Assembly: GCF_000236805.1 (NCBI RefSeq)
Contig: NZ_AGFX01000011.1
Location: 496,001-560,000, forward strand
Direction: 5' to 3'
Origin: Paenibacillus peoriae KCTC 3763
Lineage (GTDB): Bacteria > Bacillota > Bacilli > Paenibacillales > Paenibacillaceae
DNA length: 64,000 nt
In this document: positions 9,514-18,314 of the stretch, piece after piece
Numbering within the stretch: position 1 is the first letter of the stretch
Layout of the letters: every line of letters starts with the position of its first letter
The notes under the pieces: model-generated
Seen by the model: the letters and a program-made list of their open reading frames with translations, nothing else
What the model was told of the DNA's origin: nothing
The model's database searches: none
Program-made: the position numbers and the translations under genes

Positions 9514-9560
9514 TGACATTTTGTCCTTCTGGAACAGTTGGATACTACATTTCGAATAAC

Positions 9561-9596
9561 CAAAAAAGCACCCGTTTAAAACGAGGTGCCTTTTGT
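9561..9596 (-). terminator. Terminator of rpmB
   Basis: Read on the minus strand, GGCACCTCGTTTT pairs with AAACGGGTGC and is followed by a T run, 23 bp beyond the rpmB stop. Confidence 0.85.
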
Positions 9597-9618
9597 TTAT
9601 AACGTTATTTTTTTACGA

Positions 9619-9807
9619 CTACACGCGAGTCACTTTACCGGCTTTCAATGCACGAGTGCTGACATAAACGCGTTTCGGTTTACCGTTAACGAGAATGCGA
9701 ACTTTTTGTACGTTGACGCCCCAAGTACGGCGATTACGGTTGTTAGCGTGAGATACGTGGTTACCGCTGCTAGGCTTTTTGCCTGTTACAGAACATTTAC
9801 GAGACAT
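9619..9807 (-). CDS. rpmB: 50S ribosomal protein L28
   Basis: L28 is a small structural protein of the large ribosomal subunit. The 62-aa product begins [20 protein letters not shown], the classical L28 start, and is rich in Lys and Arg. It lacks the four-Cys zinc form seen in some paralogues, with only Cys5 near the N-terminus. The start at 9807 follows AGGAGGTGG; upstream in-frame codons precede that ribosome site. It is a single gene on the strand opposite its neighbours, as in many Bacilli. Confidence 0.96.
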   Translation of the reverse strand: MSRKCSVTGKKPSSGNHVSHANNRNRRTWGVNVQKVRILVNGKPKRVYVSTRALKAGKVTRV

Positions 9808-9837
9808 GATTCCACCTCCTATTCTGAAAATAACCAA

Positions 9838-10315
9838 GTTCCGTATGGAACAGGTCGCTCTTCAGGCCGACTGGGTCAGCCGGACTTTGTAAGTCACTAA
9901 CCTGAACAAAACAATACTTTTATATAATATCATAGTCAAAAAAGCTCCGTCAACTGATTCAAAAACTTTATTTATTTCTCTTTCGCATTATAGTACAATA
10001 TGGGATAGTTATTGCTCCATTTATTTTTGTATATATTAAAATGTGAACTTATTCCAGTCATGCCGGACAGATCAGAGGCGGAAACCATACCCATAGTTAC
10101 CATTCCTGCCGATGTTTTATTGTTGGGCGGTTGACTGGTTTTTCATATACATGACCTGTGTAAGGATGGCTCGGACCATGGGTACAATAAGCTTACGAAA
10201 GTGTGACATTCGTATTCATCGTCTGGCTTTAGTATAATTCAATTAAACCTTTAAACAAGGTGTTGTGTAAGTTTGATTGTAAAACAAGTGTATTAAGCTA
10301 GGAAGGGGAATTCTC
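9838..10315. other. Intergenic region, rpmB upstream and fakA upstream
   Basis: This 478-bp stretch holds no convincing gene. It should contain the rpmB promoter on the minus side. Upstream of fakA there is a TATAAT at 10233-10238 with only weak -35 matches. The Asp23/YloU gene that usually precedes fakA in Bacilli is not here: no frame of about 120 codons is open. Confidence 0.6.
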
Positions 10316-12094
10316 TTGAGTAATCGTTCTTTGAATGGAACAGATTTTACCGCAATGGTTTTAGCCGGGGCGGAACAATTACAGCAGCATGCGGAACACG
10401 TCAATTCACTAAATGTATTTCCGGTACCGGACGGTGACACGGGTACCAATATGAATTTGACGATGAGCGCGGGCGTAACGGAATTAAAGAGGGGGAATTC
10501 TGCCTCTATTGGTGTCATGTCCGGCATATTATCCAAAGGTTTGCTGATGGGGGCCCGCGGTAATTCAGGGGTTATCCTGTCCCAGTTGTTCCGTGGCTTC
10601 AGCCGTTACGCTGCCCCATACGAGGAATTGAATACCCTTCAGTTCGCATCGGCATTGCAGAGCGGGGTGGATGCGGCCTACAAGGCGGTGGTTAAGCCGG
10701 TGGAGGGTACAATTCTTACCGTGGCGAAGGAAGCGGCTAAGCATGCTGTTTTTTTCTCGCGCCGGACGAACGACATCACGGAACTGATGGAAGAAGTGCT
10801 TGCTAAAGCGAAGGAAACGCTTGCCATGACGCAGGACATGCTCCCGGTACTGAAGCAAGTGGGAGTTGTGGACTCGGGTGGACAAGGACTTGTGTATATT
10901 TATGAAGGATTTATGCAATATCTCCAAAGCGGTCTGGTGGCAGCTACAGCTGCAAAAGGCGATAAGGGGCGTCCCGTTTTTGCTCCTCAGGTAGCCAAGA
11001 GACCTACGGCAGTTGCGCCTTCCCCGGATGCGCCGATTTCAGCGCAAGCGAAGCTCGAAACTGAGGATATTGAATTTTTGTATGATATGGAGTTTTTTAT
11101 CAATCGGCAATTGGGCGGAGCGGAAGGTACGGCCTTTGATGAGGAAGTTTTCCGGAAAGCGTTATCAGTAGATGGTGATTCTATTATCGTTATTTCAGAC
11201 GATGATGTTATTAAGGTTCATGTGCATTCCAAAGCTCCGGGTGAAGTGTTGAATCTGGCACTGCGTTACGGGGAAATTACGCAGATTCGTATTTTGAATA
11301 TGCGCGAGCAGCATCGTGATTTGTTATCTGCGGGTATGGATGGTGCTCCTGAGCCTGAGTGGTTTGCTGAAATACCAGCAGAGCCTGCACGTGAGGAGGA
11401 GCCCTCAGTGCCTCCGGCTCATGAACTGGCACCCTTTGGTTTTATCGCTGTGGCTTCTGGTGAAGGAATTGCCGATATTTTCAGAAGCTTGGGCGTCGAT
11501 GTTGTGCTTTCCGGCGGTCAGACCATGAATCCGAGTACAGAGGATTTTGTCAATGCGGCACGCTCGATTGCGGCTCAACATATTTTCATTCTTCCGAATA
11601 ATTCCAATATCATTTTGGCGGCAGAGCAGGCGCGTGAATTACTGGAGATGGAACGCTTGGTGTCGGTTATTCCAAGCAAAACGATTCCTCAGGGGATTGC
11701 AGCGGCATTTGCCTTTCAGGAGGAAGAAGCCTTTGAGACCAATCAAGATAATATGCGAGAAGCGGTCAGCCATGTGAAATCCGGACAGGTGACCTATGCG
11801 GTACGGGATACGACGCTTGATGACCTGCACATTATGGCAGGCCATTATATCGGTATTCAAGATTCCAAAATTGTGGCGACCGAGGAAGAGTTAGTCGCAA
11901 CGTCCCGCCTTTTGCTGACGAAAATGCTAGTGAATGGTGATGAAATTGTTACGATTCTCACAGGATCGGATGCGAAGCAAGAAGACACAGATCAACTCGT
12001 TGCATGGCTTGAAGAGCATTATTCGGATGCTGAAGTAGAAGTTCATGAAGGTGGTCAGCCGATCTATCCTTATTTGTTCTCCGTGGAAAGCTGA
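10316..12094 (+). CDS. fakA: Fatty acid kinase subunit FakA (DAK-like, YloV family)
   Basis: FakA phosphorylates fatty acids bound to a FakB (DegV) partner, feeding acyl-phosphate to PlsX/PlsY. The N-terminal DhaL-type nucleotide domain shows NVFPVPDGDTGTNMNLT near 36-52 and ARGNSGVILSQ near 80-90. The middle and C-terminal domains follow, with an Ala/Pro/Glu-rich linker near 230-245. The 592 aa length is slightly above the family norm. TTG start with AGGAAGGGG upstream. The next gene encodes a DegV protein, the natural partner. Confidence 0.93.
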   Translation: MSNRSLNGTDFTAMVLAGAEQLQQHAEHVNSLNVFPVPDGDTGTNMNLTMSAGVTELKRGNSASIGVMSGILSKGLLMGARGNSGVILSQLFRGFSRYAAPYEELNTLQFASALQSGVDAAYKAVVKPVEGTILTVAKEAAKHAVFFSRRTNDITELMEEVLAKAKETLAMTQDMLPVLKQVGVVDSGGQGLVYIYEGFMQYLQSGLVAATAAKGDKGRPVFAPQVAKRPTAVAPSPDAPISAQAKLETEDIEFLYDMEFFINRQLGGAEGTAFDEEVFRKALSVDGDSIIVISDDDVIKVHVHSKAPGEVLNLALRYGEITQIRILNMREQHRDLLSAGMDGAPEPEWFAEIPAEPAREEEPSVPPAHELAPFGFIAVASGEGIADIFRSLGVDVVLSGGQTMNPSTEDFVNAARSIAAQHIFILPNNSNIILAAEQARELLEMERLVSVIPSKTIPQGIAAAFAFQEEEAFETNQDNMREAVSHVKSGQVTYAVRDTTLDDLHIMAGHYIGIQDSKIVATEEELVATSRLLLTKMLVNGDEIVTILTGSDAKQEDTDQLVAWLEEHYSDAEVEVHEGGQPIYPYLFSVES

Positions 12095-12145
12095 TGGGCT
12101 GTAGAGCGCCTATGGAAGCCCACCACCAAAAAGGAGGTCTGACTG

Positions 12146-13012
12146 ATGAGCACCATCATTGTGACGGATAGCACGGCTGATATTCCACAGGAACTGGCAG
12201 ACCGTCTCGGTATAGTCGTTGTACCGCTGACGGTCATGTTTGGTAGCACCGCTTATCTGGATGGGATTGAAATGTCAGCGGCGCAGTTTTACAGCAAACT
12301 GGTGCGGGCAGATGAGCTGCCTACGACGTCACAGCCTTCACCAGCCCGTTTTTTGGAGGCTTATACGGCATTGCTGGAGAAACATCCTGAGAGCCAGATT
12401 GTTTCTATCCATTTGTCTTCCGGCGTGAGCGGAACGTATCAGTCTGCTCTGCTGGGTAAATCCATGCTGGAGAAGCATGAAGATAGAGTGACCGTGGTGG
12501 ATTCCAAATCAGCTTCATACGGATACGGTATGCTTGTGGTCTATGCCACAGAGCTGGCGGCTGCCGGGCAATCCCCGGCTGATATTGTTCAGGCTGTGGA
12601 ACGTCGTGGGGAGCGCCGTTGTTTGTATTTCCTGGTGGATACACTGGAATACTTGCAAAAAGGCGGACGTATTGGCAAGGCAGCGGCTATGGTTGGTACG
12701 TTGCTTAACATTAAGCCGATTCTTTCGATTGACAAAGAAGGCATTATTTATTCGGTTGAAAAGGCGAGAGGGCATAAAAAAGCGACAGCACGAATTATTG
12801 AACTGCTGGAGCGGGATTTAAAAGGCCAAAAAATTAATATTGCTGTGGGTCATACGGCAGATCGCTCGGTGGCAGAAGCGTTCATGGCTCAGCTGGCAGA
12901 GCATTTTGAGCTGGGAGATCGAATATATACTGAACTTGGCGCTGTGATTGGAGCCCATGTAGGGCCAGGAACGATTGGCATTTTTGCATGGCCGGCCGGA
13001 GATGAGAGGTAA
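12146..13012 (+). CDS. DegV family fatty-acid-binding protein (FakB type)
   Basis: DegV proteins bind a fatty acid and present it to FakA. The N-terminal signature IIVTDSTADIPQELA, TTSQPSPARF near 54-63, and the SSGVSGTYQSA segment near 91-101 match the family. Its 288 aa length is normal. The ribosome site is AAGGAGGTCTG. It directly follows fakA and ends one base before recG, so kinase and binding protein are probably co-expressed. Which FakB class (saturated or unsaturated acyl chains) it belongs to cannot be told from sequence reading alone. Confidence 0.9.
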   Translation: MSTIIVTDSTADIPQELADRLGIVVVPLTVMFGSTAYLDGIEMSAAQFYSKLVRADELPTTSQPSPARFLEAYTALLEKHPESQIVSIHLSSGVSGTYQSALLGKSMLEKHEDRVTVVDSKSASYGYGMLVVYATELAAAGQSPADIVQAVERRGERRCLYFLVDTLEYLQKGGRIGKAAAMVGTLLNIKPILSIDKEGIIYSVEKARGHKKATARIIELLERDLKGQKINIAVGHTADRSVAEAFMAQLAEHFELGDRIYTELGAVIGAHVGPGTIGIFAWPAGDER

Positions 13013-13013
13013 T

Positions 13014-15062
13014 ATGTTACAACTGGATCAAATACCTTTGAAACAAATACATGGCGTGAGTGCTCTCAAAGAAGGAGAGCTTCACGCTTTTGGCATTTCT
13101 AACGTGCAGGATATGCTGGAATATTATCCGTTTCGGTATGAAGATTATCGCCTGCGCTCGCTAAGCGAAGTGAAGGATGGAGACAAGATTACGGTACAGG
13201 CCAAAATTATGGGCATTCCGGTGCTTCAACGATACGGCCGCAAATCAAGGTTAACTTGTAAATTGATGGCCGAAGATTGGATGTTTACCGCGACGTGGTT
13301 TAATCGGCATTTTTTGAAGGATCAGCTAACATCAGGTCGTGAAATTGTGGTGACTGGTAAATGGGACCTCAAGCGGATGCAAATGACCGTTTCGGATTCC
13401 GAGTTTCCCGATAAAGGAGTGGCCCGTTCAGGGACACTTCAGCCTGTGTACTCTATAGGCGGCAAGATTACGCAAAGCTGGATGCGTAAAACCATGAATC
13501 AGACGCTTCAGCAGTTCGGTGAAATGATTCCTGAAATTTTGCCAGAGCTGCTTGTACGTAAATATAGCATGATGCCTCGTAAAAAGGCCATTACGGGGAT
13601 ACACCAGCCTGAGGACAACCGCGAAGGGCAAGAGGCTCGCCGCCGCATGGTGTATGAGGAGCTTTTTTTATTCCAACTGAAAATGCAGGCATTCCGGGCG
13701 TTAAACCGTGGTCGGGCAGACGGGGTTGTACATACGGTGGACAATGCTACAGTTCGTGAATTCGTGAGGTCCTTGCCTTTTGAATTAACGGATGCACAGA
13801 AGAAGGTCGAGCTGGAAATACTGCATGATCTGCGCTCGCCCTATTGTATGAACCGTCTGCTTCAAGGAGATGTCGGGTCGGGTAAAACGGTTGTTGCCGC
13901 CATTGGTTTATTTGCTACCGTGCGTTCCGGTTTTCAGGGGGCGTTGATGGTGCCAACCGAAATTTTGGCCGAGCAGCATATGAGGTCGCTTCACAAGTTG
14001 TTTGAGCCCTTCGGGATTAGTGTTGGGCTGCTGACAGGAAGTACGACCGGAAAGAAACGTAAGGAACTGCTTGCTTCCCTGCAGCTGGGGCTGCTGGACA
14101 TTGTGGTAGGCACTCATGCCCTCATTCAGGAGGATGTGTATTTCCGCCAGCTCGGGCTTGTCGTAACGGATGAGCAGCACAGATTCGGCGTGAACCAGCG
14201 CAGCATATTGCGTCGCAAGGGATACAATCCCGATGTGCTGACGATGACGGCAACACCGATCCCGCGTACGCTGGCGATTACTGCTTTTGGTGATATGGAC
14301 GTTTCTACGATATCAGAGCGTCCAAAGGGACGTATTCCAATTTCGACGTATTGGGTAAAGCATGATCTGATGGATCGGGTACTCGGCTTTATTTCCCGTG
14401 AGGTAGATCAGGGACGGCAGGCTTATCTGATTTGTCCGTTAATTGAGGAGTCGGATAAGCTGGATGTGCAGAACGCCATTGATTTACATATTCAAATGCA
14501 GCAGGCTTTTCCGAATTACCGCGTTGGGTTGCTGCATGGACGAATGACTCCTGCGGAAAAAGAAGAGGTTATGCGTTCTTTTTATGCGAATGAGATTCAG
14601 CTGCTCATTTCAACAACGGTTGTAGAGGTAGGGGTAGACGTGCCGAATGCGACGCTCATGATCATTATGGATGCAGATCGCTTCGGACTGTCCCAGCTTC
14701 ATCAACTGCGTGGGCGCGTCGGACGGGGCTCCCACGCCTCGTATTGTATATTGGTTGCTGATCCCAAGTCGGAGGTTGGTCAGGAGCGGATGAAGGTTAT
14801 GACTGATACGGACGATGGTTTTGAGGTTGCCAGACGCGATCTGGACCTGAGAGGTCCGGGTGACTTTTTTGGCACCAAGCAGAGTGGGCTACCCGAATTC
14901 CGCTTAGCAGATATGGTAGCGGATTTTGAGGTGCTGGAAAAGGCTCGTGAGGATGCAACGGATCTGATCAAGGATTCGTCCTTCTGGACATCTCCACAGT
15001 ATGAAGCACTGCGTGGTTATTTGCAAAAAGAGCAGATTTTCCAAGGCGATCTCATCGACTGA
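13014..15062 (+). CDS. recG: ATP-dependent DNA helicase RecG
   Basis: RecG reverses stalled replication forks and acts on branched recombination intermediates. The N-terminal wedge/OB domain covers about residues 60-180. Superfamily 2 helicase motifs follow: Walker A GDVGSGKT, DEQH box (TDEQHRFG), TATPIPRTL and the C-terminal QLRGRVGRG. With the ATG at 13014 (ribosome site GAGAGGT inside the end of the previous gene) it has 682 aa, the usual RecG length. In-frame upstream codons lie inside the DegV gene and are rejected. Confidence 0.96.
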   Translation: MLQLDQIPLKQIHGVSALKEGELHAFGISNVQDMLEYYPFRYEDYRLRSLSEVKDGDKITVQAKIMGIPVLQRYGRKSRLTCKLMAEDWMFTATWFNRHFLKDQLTSGREIVVTGKWDLKRMQMTVSDSEFPDKGVARSGTLQPVYSIGGKITQSWMRKTMNQTLQQFGEMIPEILPELLVRKYSMMPRKKAITGIHQPEDNREGQEARRRMVYEELFLFQLKMQAFRALNRGRADGVVHTVDNATVREFVRSLPFELTDAQKKVELEILHDLRSPYCMNRLLQGDVGSGKTVVAAIGLFATVRSGFQGALMVPTEILAEQHMRSLHKLFEPFGISVGLLTGSTTGKKRKELLASLQLGLLDIVVGTHALIQEDVYFRQLGLVVTDEQHRFGVNQRSILRRKGYNPDVLTMTATPIPRTLAITAFGDMDVSTISERPKGRIPISTYWVKHDLMDRVLGFISREVDQGRQAYLICPLIEESDKLDVQNAIDLHIQMQQAFPNYRVGLLHGRMTPAEKEEVMRSFYANEIQLLISTTVVEVGVDVPNATLMIIMDADRFGLSQLHQLRGRVGRGSHASYCILVADPKSEVGQERMKVMTDTDDGFEVARRDLDLRGPGDFFGTKQSGLPEFRLADMVADFEVLEKAREDATDLIKDSSFWTSPQYEALRGYLQKEQIFQGDLID

Positions 15063-15173
15063 TTCAGCAAGAATCATGAGGTTGCTTTAATCCCTTTAAT
15101 TTAGATAGGCACAATGGACAGGCCAGCCGTCATATATTTGGGAATGACCGATGATATGGGAGGTGTGGCAACA

Positions 15174-15461
15174 TTGAGCTATCAGCAATATGGAATCAGC
15201 CCGCAACTGGTGGAGCGGATTAAGCTAAAAATGAAAAACCGTGTGCTCAAGGAACGGGTTAAGCAGCAGATCGAAGGTGTGACCAAAGCGGACCTGCAAA
15301 ACAAGGCCAAGGTACGTCAACTTGTGAAGTCCACTTCTGCTATTTTGAACGAGCGGCTGACAGCCGCGCAGGAGGAACAATTGACAGCCTTTGTACTGGC
15401 ACAAAAAATTGATCCGTCTAACACATTCCATCTGATCAAACTGTGGGGAATGTTCCGTTGA
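15174..15461 (+). CDS. spoVIF: Stage VI sporulation protein F-like (SpoVIF)
   Basis: The product resembles the SpoVIF family, linked to late spore-coat assembly in Bacillus. The 95-aa protein starts SYQQYGISPQLVERIKLKMK, has a helical basic middle (KERVKQQIEGVTKADLQNKA) and ends with FHLIKLWGMFR. The TTG at 15174 has GGGAGGTG 7 bp upstream; the ATG at 15114 adds a stretch lacking a ribosome site. Family assignment is from memory of Paenibacillus proteins. A strong terminator follows. Confidence 0.75.
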   Translation: MSYQQYGISPQLVERIKLKMKNRVLKERVKQQIEGVTKADLQNKAKVRQLVKSTSAILNERLTAAQEEQLTAFVLAQKIDPSNTFHLIKLWGMFR

Positions 15462-15520
15462 TGCGTGTGGTAGGGGATTTGAAAGCATTCCCATGTGTTG
15501 TATGAAGCACTTATGGAAAA

Positions 15521-15548
15521 GGATTGCCTGATGTCAGGCGATCCTTTT
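15521..15548 (+). terminator. Terminator after spoVIF
   Basis: GGATTGCCTGA pairs with TCAGGCGATCC (one wobble or mismatch) around a 2-nt loop and is followed by six T residues. Confidence 0.9.
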
Positions 15549-15680
15549 TTAAGATTATAGAATCTATAAATGTGTAGCGGAGCTGAACTCGGTTCTGCTG
15601 TTAGATAAAGATGAAAACTGATTGATATCTGTGTAAAATCATATTATATGTATGAAATGTGTGCATAAAGAGGGGGACTT

Positions 15681-16679
15681 ATGAAAAAAGCAAGCGCTAA
15701 TTTGATGAAAGCAATCAATTTAAACAATGTGCGTCAGGCGATGAAACGTGTTGAAACGGCTACCAAACCCCAGTTGGCCTCGTTCACCAAGCTGAGCGTA
15801 GTTACGGTGAATTCACTTGTAAAGGAACTGCATGACCTTGGAGAGATATTCGAAGATGAAACCGTTCCATCCAATGGCGGAAGACCTGCGCTAACCTATC
15901 GATACAATTATGATTTCAGCCTCGCGCTCGTCATTTACATGAAAGAGGAGAAGGGACAAGGGTTTGTTTCTGCAGCAGTCGTTAACCTGGAAGATCATAT
16001 TCTGCTAAAAGAAGAATATTTAATGCCTGTTTTTGAACGGCAGCATTTCCATGAGGTTATTGGGCGTTTCCTTGCGTTGTATCCTTCCATTAAAGTGATT
16101 GGCATAGGTATTCCTGGACAGGCCGTTAATGGTGAAATTACGGTGAGCAGTCATCGGGAACTGACGGGTTTTCGTGTGATTGAAGAGATTGAATCGCAAT
16201 TTGGACTGCCCGTTATAGTGGAGAATGATGTTAATGCCGCCATAAGCGGGTATTGTGCGAAACAGGACTTGGATGACATGACATGTGTACTTGGCATATA
16301 TTTTCCTACGAAGTACCCGCCAGGAATGGGGATATATCTGGATGGAAAAATAGTCAAAGGAAAGAACGGCATGGCCGGTGAAATCAAGTTTCTCCCCTTG
16401 GGTTTTGATTGGTATCGTGAAATGGATCAGGAAACATTTGTGGGCGCAGTATGTCAAATCATTCAAAGCGTCAATGCCGTGCTTGCTCCAGACAAAATTG
16501 TGATCTATCAGGATCGAGTGGAAGCAGATACTTGGTACAATGCATGGGAAATCTATCAGACTCAGCAGCCTATGCCATCGTTTCCTGAAGTGATTTTACA
16601 GGAAACATTTCAACAGGATTTTGAAGCAGGCATGCGCTGGCTCACACTCAAAGAATTGGAGCCGGTCCTAATCATTTAA
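15681..16679 (+). CDS. ROK family protein, probable transcriptional regulator
   Basis: The protein has an N-terminal winged-helix region (about residues 10-70; TKPQLASFTKLSVVTVNSLV) fused to a ROK actin-like fold (GIGIPGQAVNGEI near 133-145, VENDVNAAISGY near 179-190). This is the layout of XylR/NagC repressors. The zinc motif with clustered Cys/His (CxCGxxGCxE type) that marks ROK sugar kinases is missing; the equivalent stretch reads NGMAGEIKFLPLGFDW, so kinase activity is doubtful. It is followed by a terminator and an MFS gene whose promoter carries palindromes that could be its operator. Confidence 0.85.
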   Translation: MKKASANLMKAINLNNVRQAMKRVETATKPQLASFTKLSVVTVNSLVKELHDLGEIFEDETVPSNGGRPALTYRYNYDFSLALVIYMKEEKGQGFVSAAVVNLEDHILLKEEYLMPVFERQHFHEVIGRFLALYPSIKVIGIGIPGQAVNGEITVSSHRELTGFRVIEEIESQFGLPVIVENDVNAAISGYCAKQDLDDMTCVLGIYFPTKYPPGMGIYLDGKIVKGKNGMAGEIKFLPLGFDWYREMDQETFVGAVCQIIQSVNAVLAPDKIVIYQDRVEADTWYNAWEIYQTQQPMPSFPEVILQETFQQDFEAGMRWLTLKELEPVLII

Positions 16680-16683
16680 ATGA

Positions 16684-16723
16684 GCAGAAAGAACCCCCAG
16701 AATTTACTGCAGGGGTTCTTTCT
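16684..16723 (+). terminator. Terminator after the ROK gene
   Basis: AGAAAGAACCCC (from 16686) pairs with GGGGTTCTTTCT (12 bp). The T run is weak, so termination efficiency is uncertain. Confidence 0.65.
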
Positions 16724-16733
16724 GCATCATGTC

Positions 16734-16783
16734 TTGACAAAGAAAAGTTACTGATGCATATTAAATAAAGAAACTTTATAAAG
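16734..16783 (+). promoter_or_regulatory. MFS gene promoter with palindromic operator
   Basis: TTGACA at 16734-16739 serves as a -35, with a -10-like CATATT at 16757-16762 (17-bp spacer). Just downstream lies the perfect palindrome CTTTATAAAG at 16774-16783. The stretch CTTGACAAAGAAAAGTTAC recurs with two changes at 18315-18333, and ACTTTATAAA also recurs there, pointing to a shared regulator, perhaps the adjacent ROK protein. Confidence 0.55.
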
Positions 16784-16841
16784 ATATTTATTTATGATGA
16801 AAATGGCAATAAAGATTCACTTATGGTGAGAGAGGTGAGGT

Positions 16842-18068
16842 ATGGCAACTTGGTTTTTAATTGTTATCTATCTGGCATTTGTTAGCTTGGGACTTCCGGA
16901 TTCTTTGCTTGGGTCGGCCTGGCCGGTGATGTGGCCCGACATGGGGGCTTCACTCGGCTCCGCCGGCATCTTGTCCATGGTTGTAGCCGGAGGGACGATC
17001 ATATCCAGTCTGGTAAGCGGAAACTTGCTTCAACGATTGGGGACAGGCAAAGTGACCCTGATCAGCTGTTTCCTGACTGCCGGAGCGTTACTTGGATTCT
17101 CTATGGCACCCTTAATGTTTTGGCTTGTCATCTTGGCTATTCCTCTTGGCCTTGGAGCAGGTGCCGTAGATGCGGCTCTGAATCATTATGTAGCCGAAAA
17201 CTACAAGGCTTATCATATGAACTGGCTGCACTGTTTCTGGGGCTTAGGAGCAACTATGGGTCCGATTATGATGTCCTACTATATTGCTGATCATAACTCC
17301 TGGAGAGGGGGGTATGCAGCAGTAGCCATGATCCAGTTCACACTCGTCCTCATTTTGTTGGTTACTCTCCCCTTATGGAAACGTATCGCGACGAGTCGTG
17401 AGTCTGAGTCTGCACAAAATGACATACAGCACGTTCAGACTGAATCCGTGCTATTACAGCCAGAGGGAAATGTCAAAACCAATGTCCTTCGTATTCAAGG
17501 CGTCAAGCCTTCCCTTATCGCCTTTTTGTTCTATTGCGGGGTTGAAAGTACGGTGGGACTGTGGGGAGCCAGTTATTTGGTTGGTGCGAGGCATATCACA
17601 GCAGAGACGGCTGCGGGGTGGATCTCTTTATACTATGGTGGGATTACGATTGGAAGGATGATTACAGGCTTTATTACGCTGAAAGTCCATAATCGTGTGT
17701 TAATCCGATGCGGTCAGCTTGTTGCCATTGCAGGCGGGATCATTCTTTTGCTTCCGCTGCCTGCCGCTCTTTCCCTGGTTGGATTCATTCTGATTGGACT
17801 TGGGCTTGCCCCTATCTATCCCGGGCTTCTTCATGAAACGCCAACCCGGTTTGGAAGGGAAAATTCAGCAAGGATGATGGGGTATCAGATGGCTGTCGCC
17901 TATACGGGAACGACGTTTCTCCCTCCGCTTTTTGGCATAATCGCTACACAGATGAGCATCACCTTATTTCCGTTTATTGTGCTTGTTCTCCTTATTTTCA
18001 TGCTGATGAGTGCAGAGGGAGTAAATTACATTTTAAACCAACGAGAAAGTGAGGAATTACGATGTTAG
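16842..18068 (+). CDS. MFS transporter
   Basis: This is a 12-helix major facilitator of 408 aa, probably importing or exporting a small solute across the cytoplasmic membrane. Hydrophobic segments alternate regularly, with a hydrophilic central loop near residues 185-215 and the NYKAYHMNWLHCFWGLGAT stretch typical of FucP/NarK-like MFS members of Firmicutes. The substrate cannot be predicted. It is preceded by a ROK regulator, which suggests a sugar or sugar derivative. The ribosome site is GAGGTGAGG. Its last codons overlap a 39-codon gene. Confidence 0.88.
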   Translation: MATWFLIVIYLAFVSLGLPDSLLGSAWPVMWPDMGASLGSAGILSMVVAGGTIISSLVSGNLLQRLGTGKVTLISCFLTAGALLGFSMAPLMFWLVILAIPLGLGAGAVDAALNHYVAENYKAYHMNWLHCFWGLGATMGPIMMSYYIADHNSWRGGYAAVAMIQFTLVLILLVTLPLWKRIATSRESESAQNDIQHVQTESVLLQPEGNVKTNVLRIQGVKPSLIAFLFYCGVESTVGLWGASYLVGARHITAETAAGWISLYYGGITIGRMITGFITLKVHNRVLIRCGQLVAIAGGIILLLPLPAALSLVGFILIGLGLAPIYPGLLHETPTRFGRENSARMMGYQMAVAYTGTTFLPPLFGIIATQMSITLFPFIVLVLLIFMLMSAEGVNYILNQRESEELRC

Positions 18069-18181
18069 CGTACGTGTTATTATGTGCTGTCATATGGATT
18101 GGGACCTATCTATGTATGGTGATGTCTGGAGAGACGATTGAAGTGAAACCGATTCGTTCTATTGACGATCTGTTTGAATAG
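18062..18181 (+). CDS. 39-aa membrane peptide coupled to the MFS gene
   Basis: This small gene starts at ATG 18062, inside the last codons of the MFS gene (7-bp overlap), behind a GTGAGG ribosome site 10 bp upstream. It encodes MLAYVLLCAVIWIGTYLCMV followed by MSGETIEVKPIRSIDDLFE: one membrane helix and an acidic cytosolic tail. No family is recognised. The overlap and the ribosome site make it likely to be translated, possibly as a small partner of the transporter. Confidence 0.65.
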   Translation: MLAYVLLCAVIWIGTYLCMVMSGETIEVKPIRSIDDLFE

Positions 18182-18204
18182 AACACAACTGCAAAAAATA
18201 AATC

Positions 18205-18224
18205 TTGACATGTAATGCATTACA
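18205..18224 (+). promoter_or_regulatory. Perfect -35 followed by a 14-bp palindrome
   Basis: TTGACA at 18205-18210 is followed without a gap by TGTAATGCATTACA at 18211-18224, a perfect 14-bp palindrome lying where a promoter spacer would be. A weak -10 (TACGAT, 18230-18235) is 19 bp from the -35. The layout suggests a repressor operator. No gene starts directly behind it; the next is at 18416. Confidence 0.45.
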
Positions 18225-18314
18225 ACGTTTACGATTGCAATGTAGCAAACAGCTTTCCCTAGGGCGTCCTATGCTACCAGTCAGAGAAGGTGTAAATGGT
18301 GGGCCTACATCTTT

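Noticed and set aside
15681-16679. Reading the ROK protein as a glucokinase
   Set aside because: The Cys-rich zinc motif of ROK kinases is missing and an N-terminal DNA-binding region is present.
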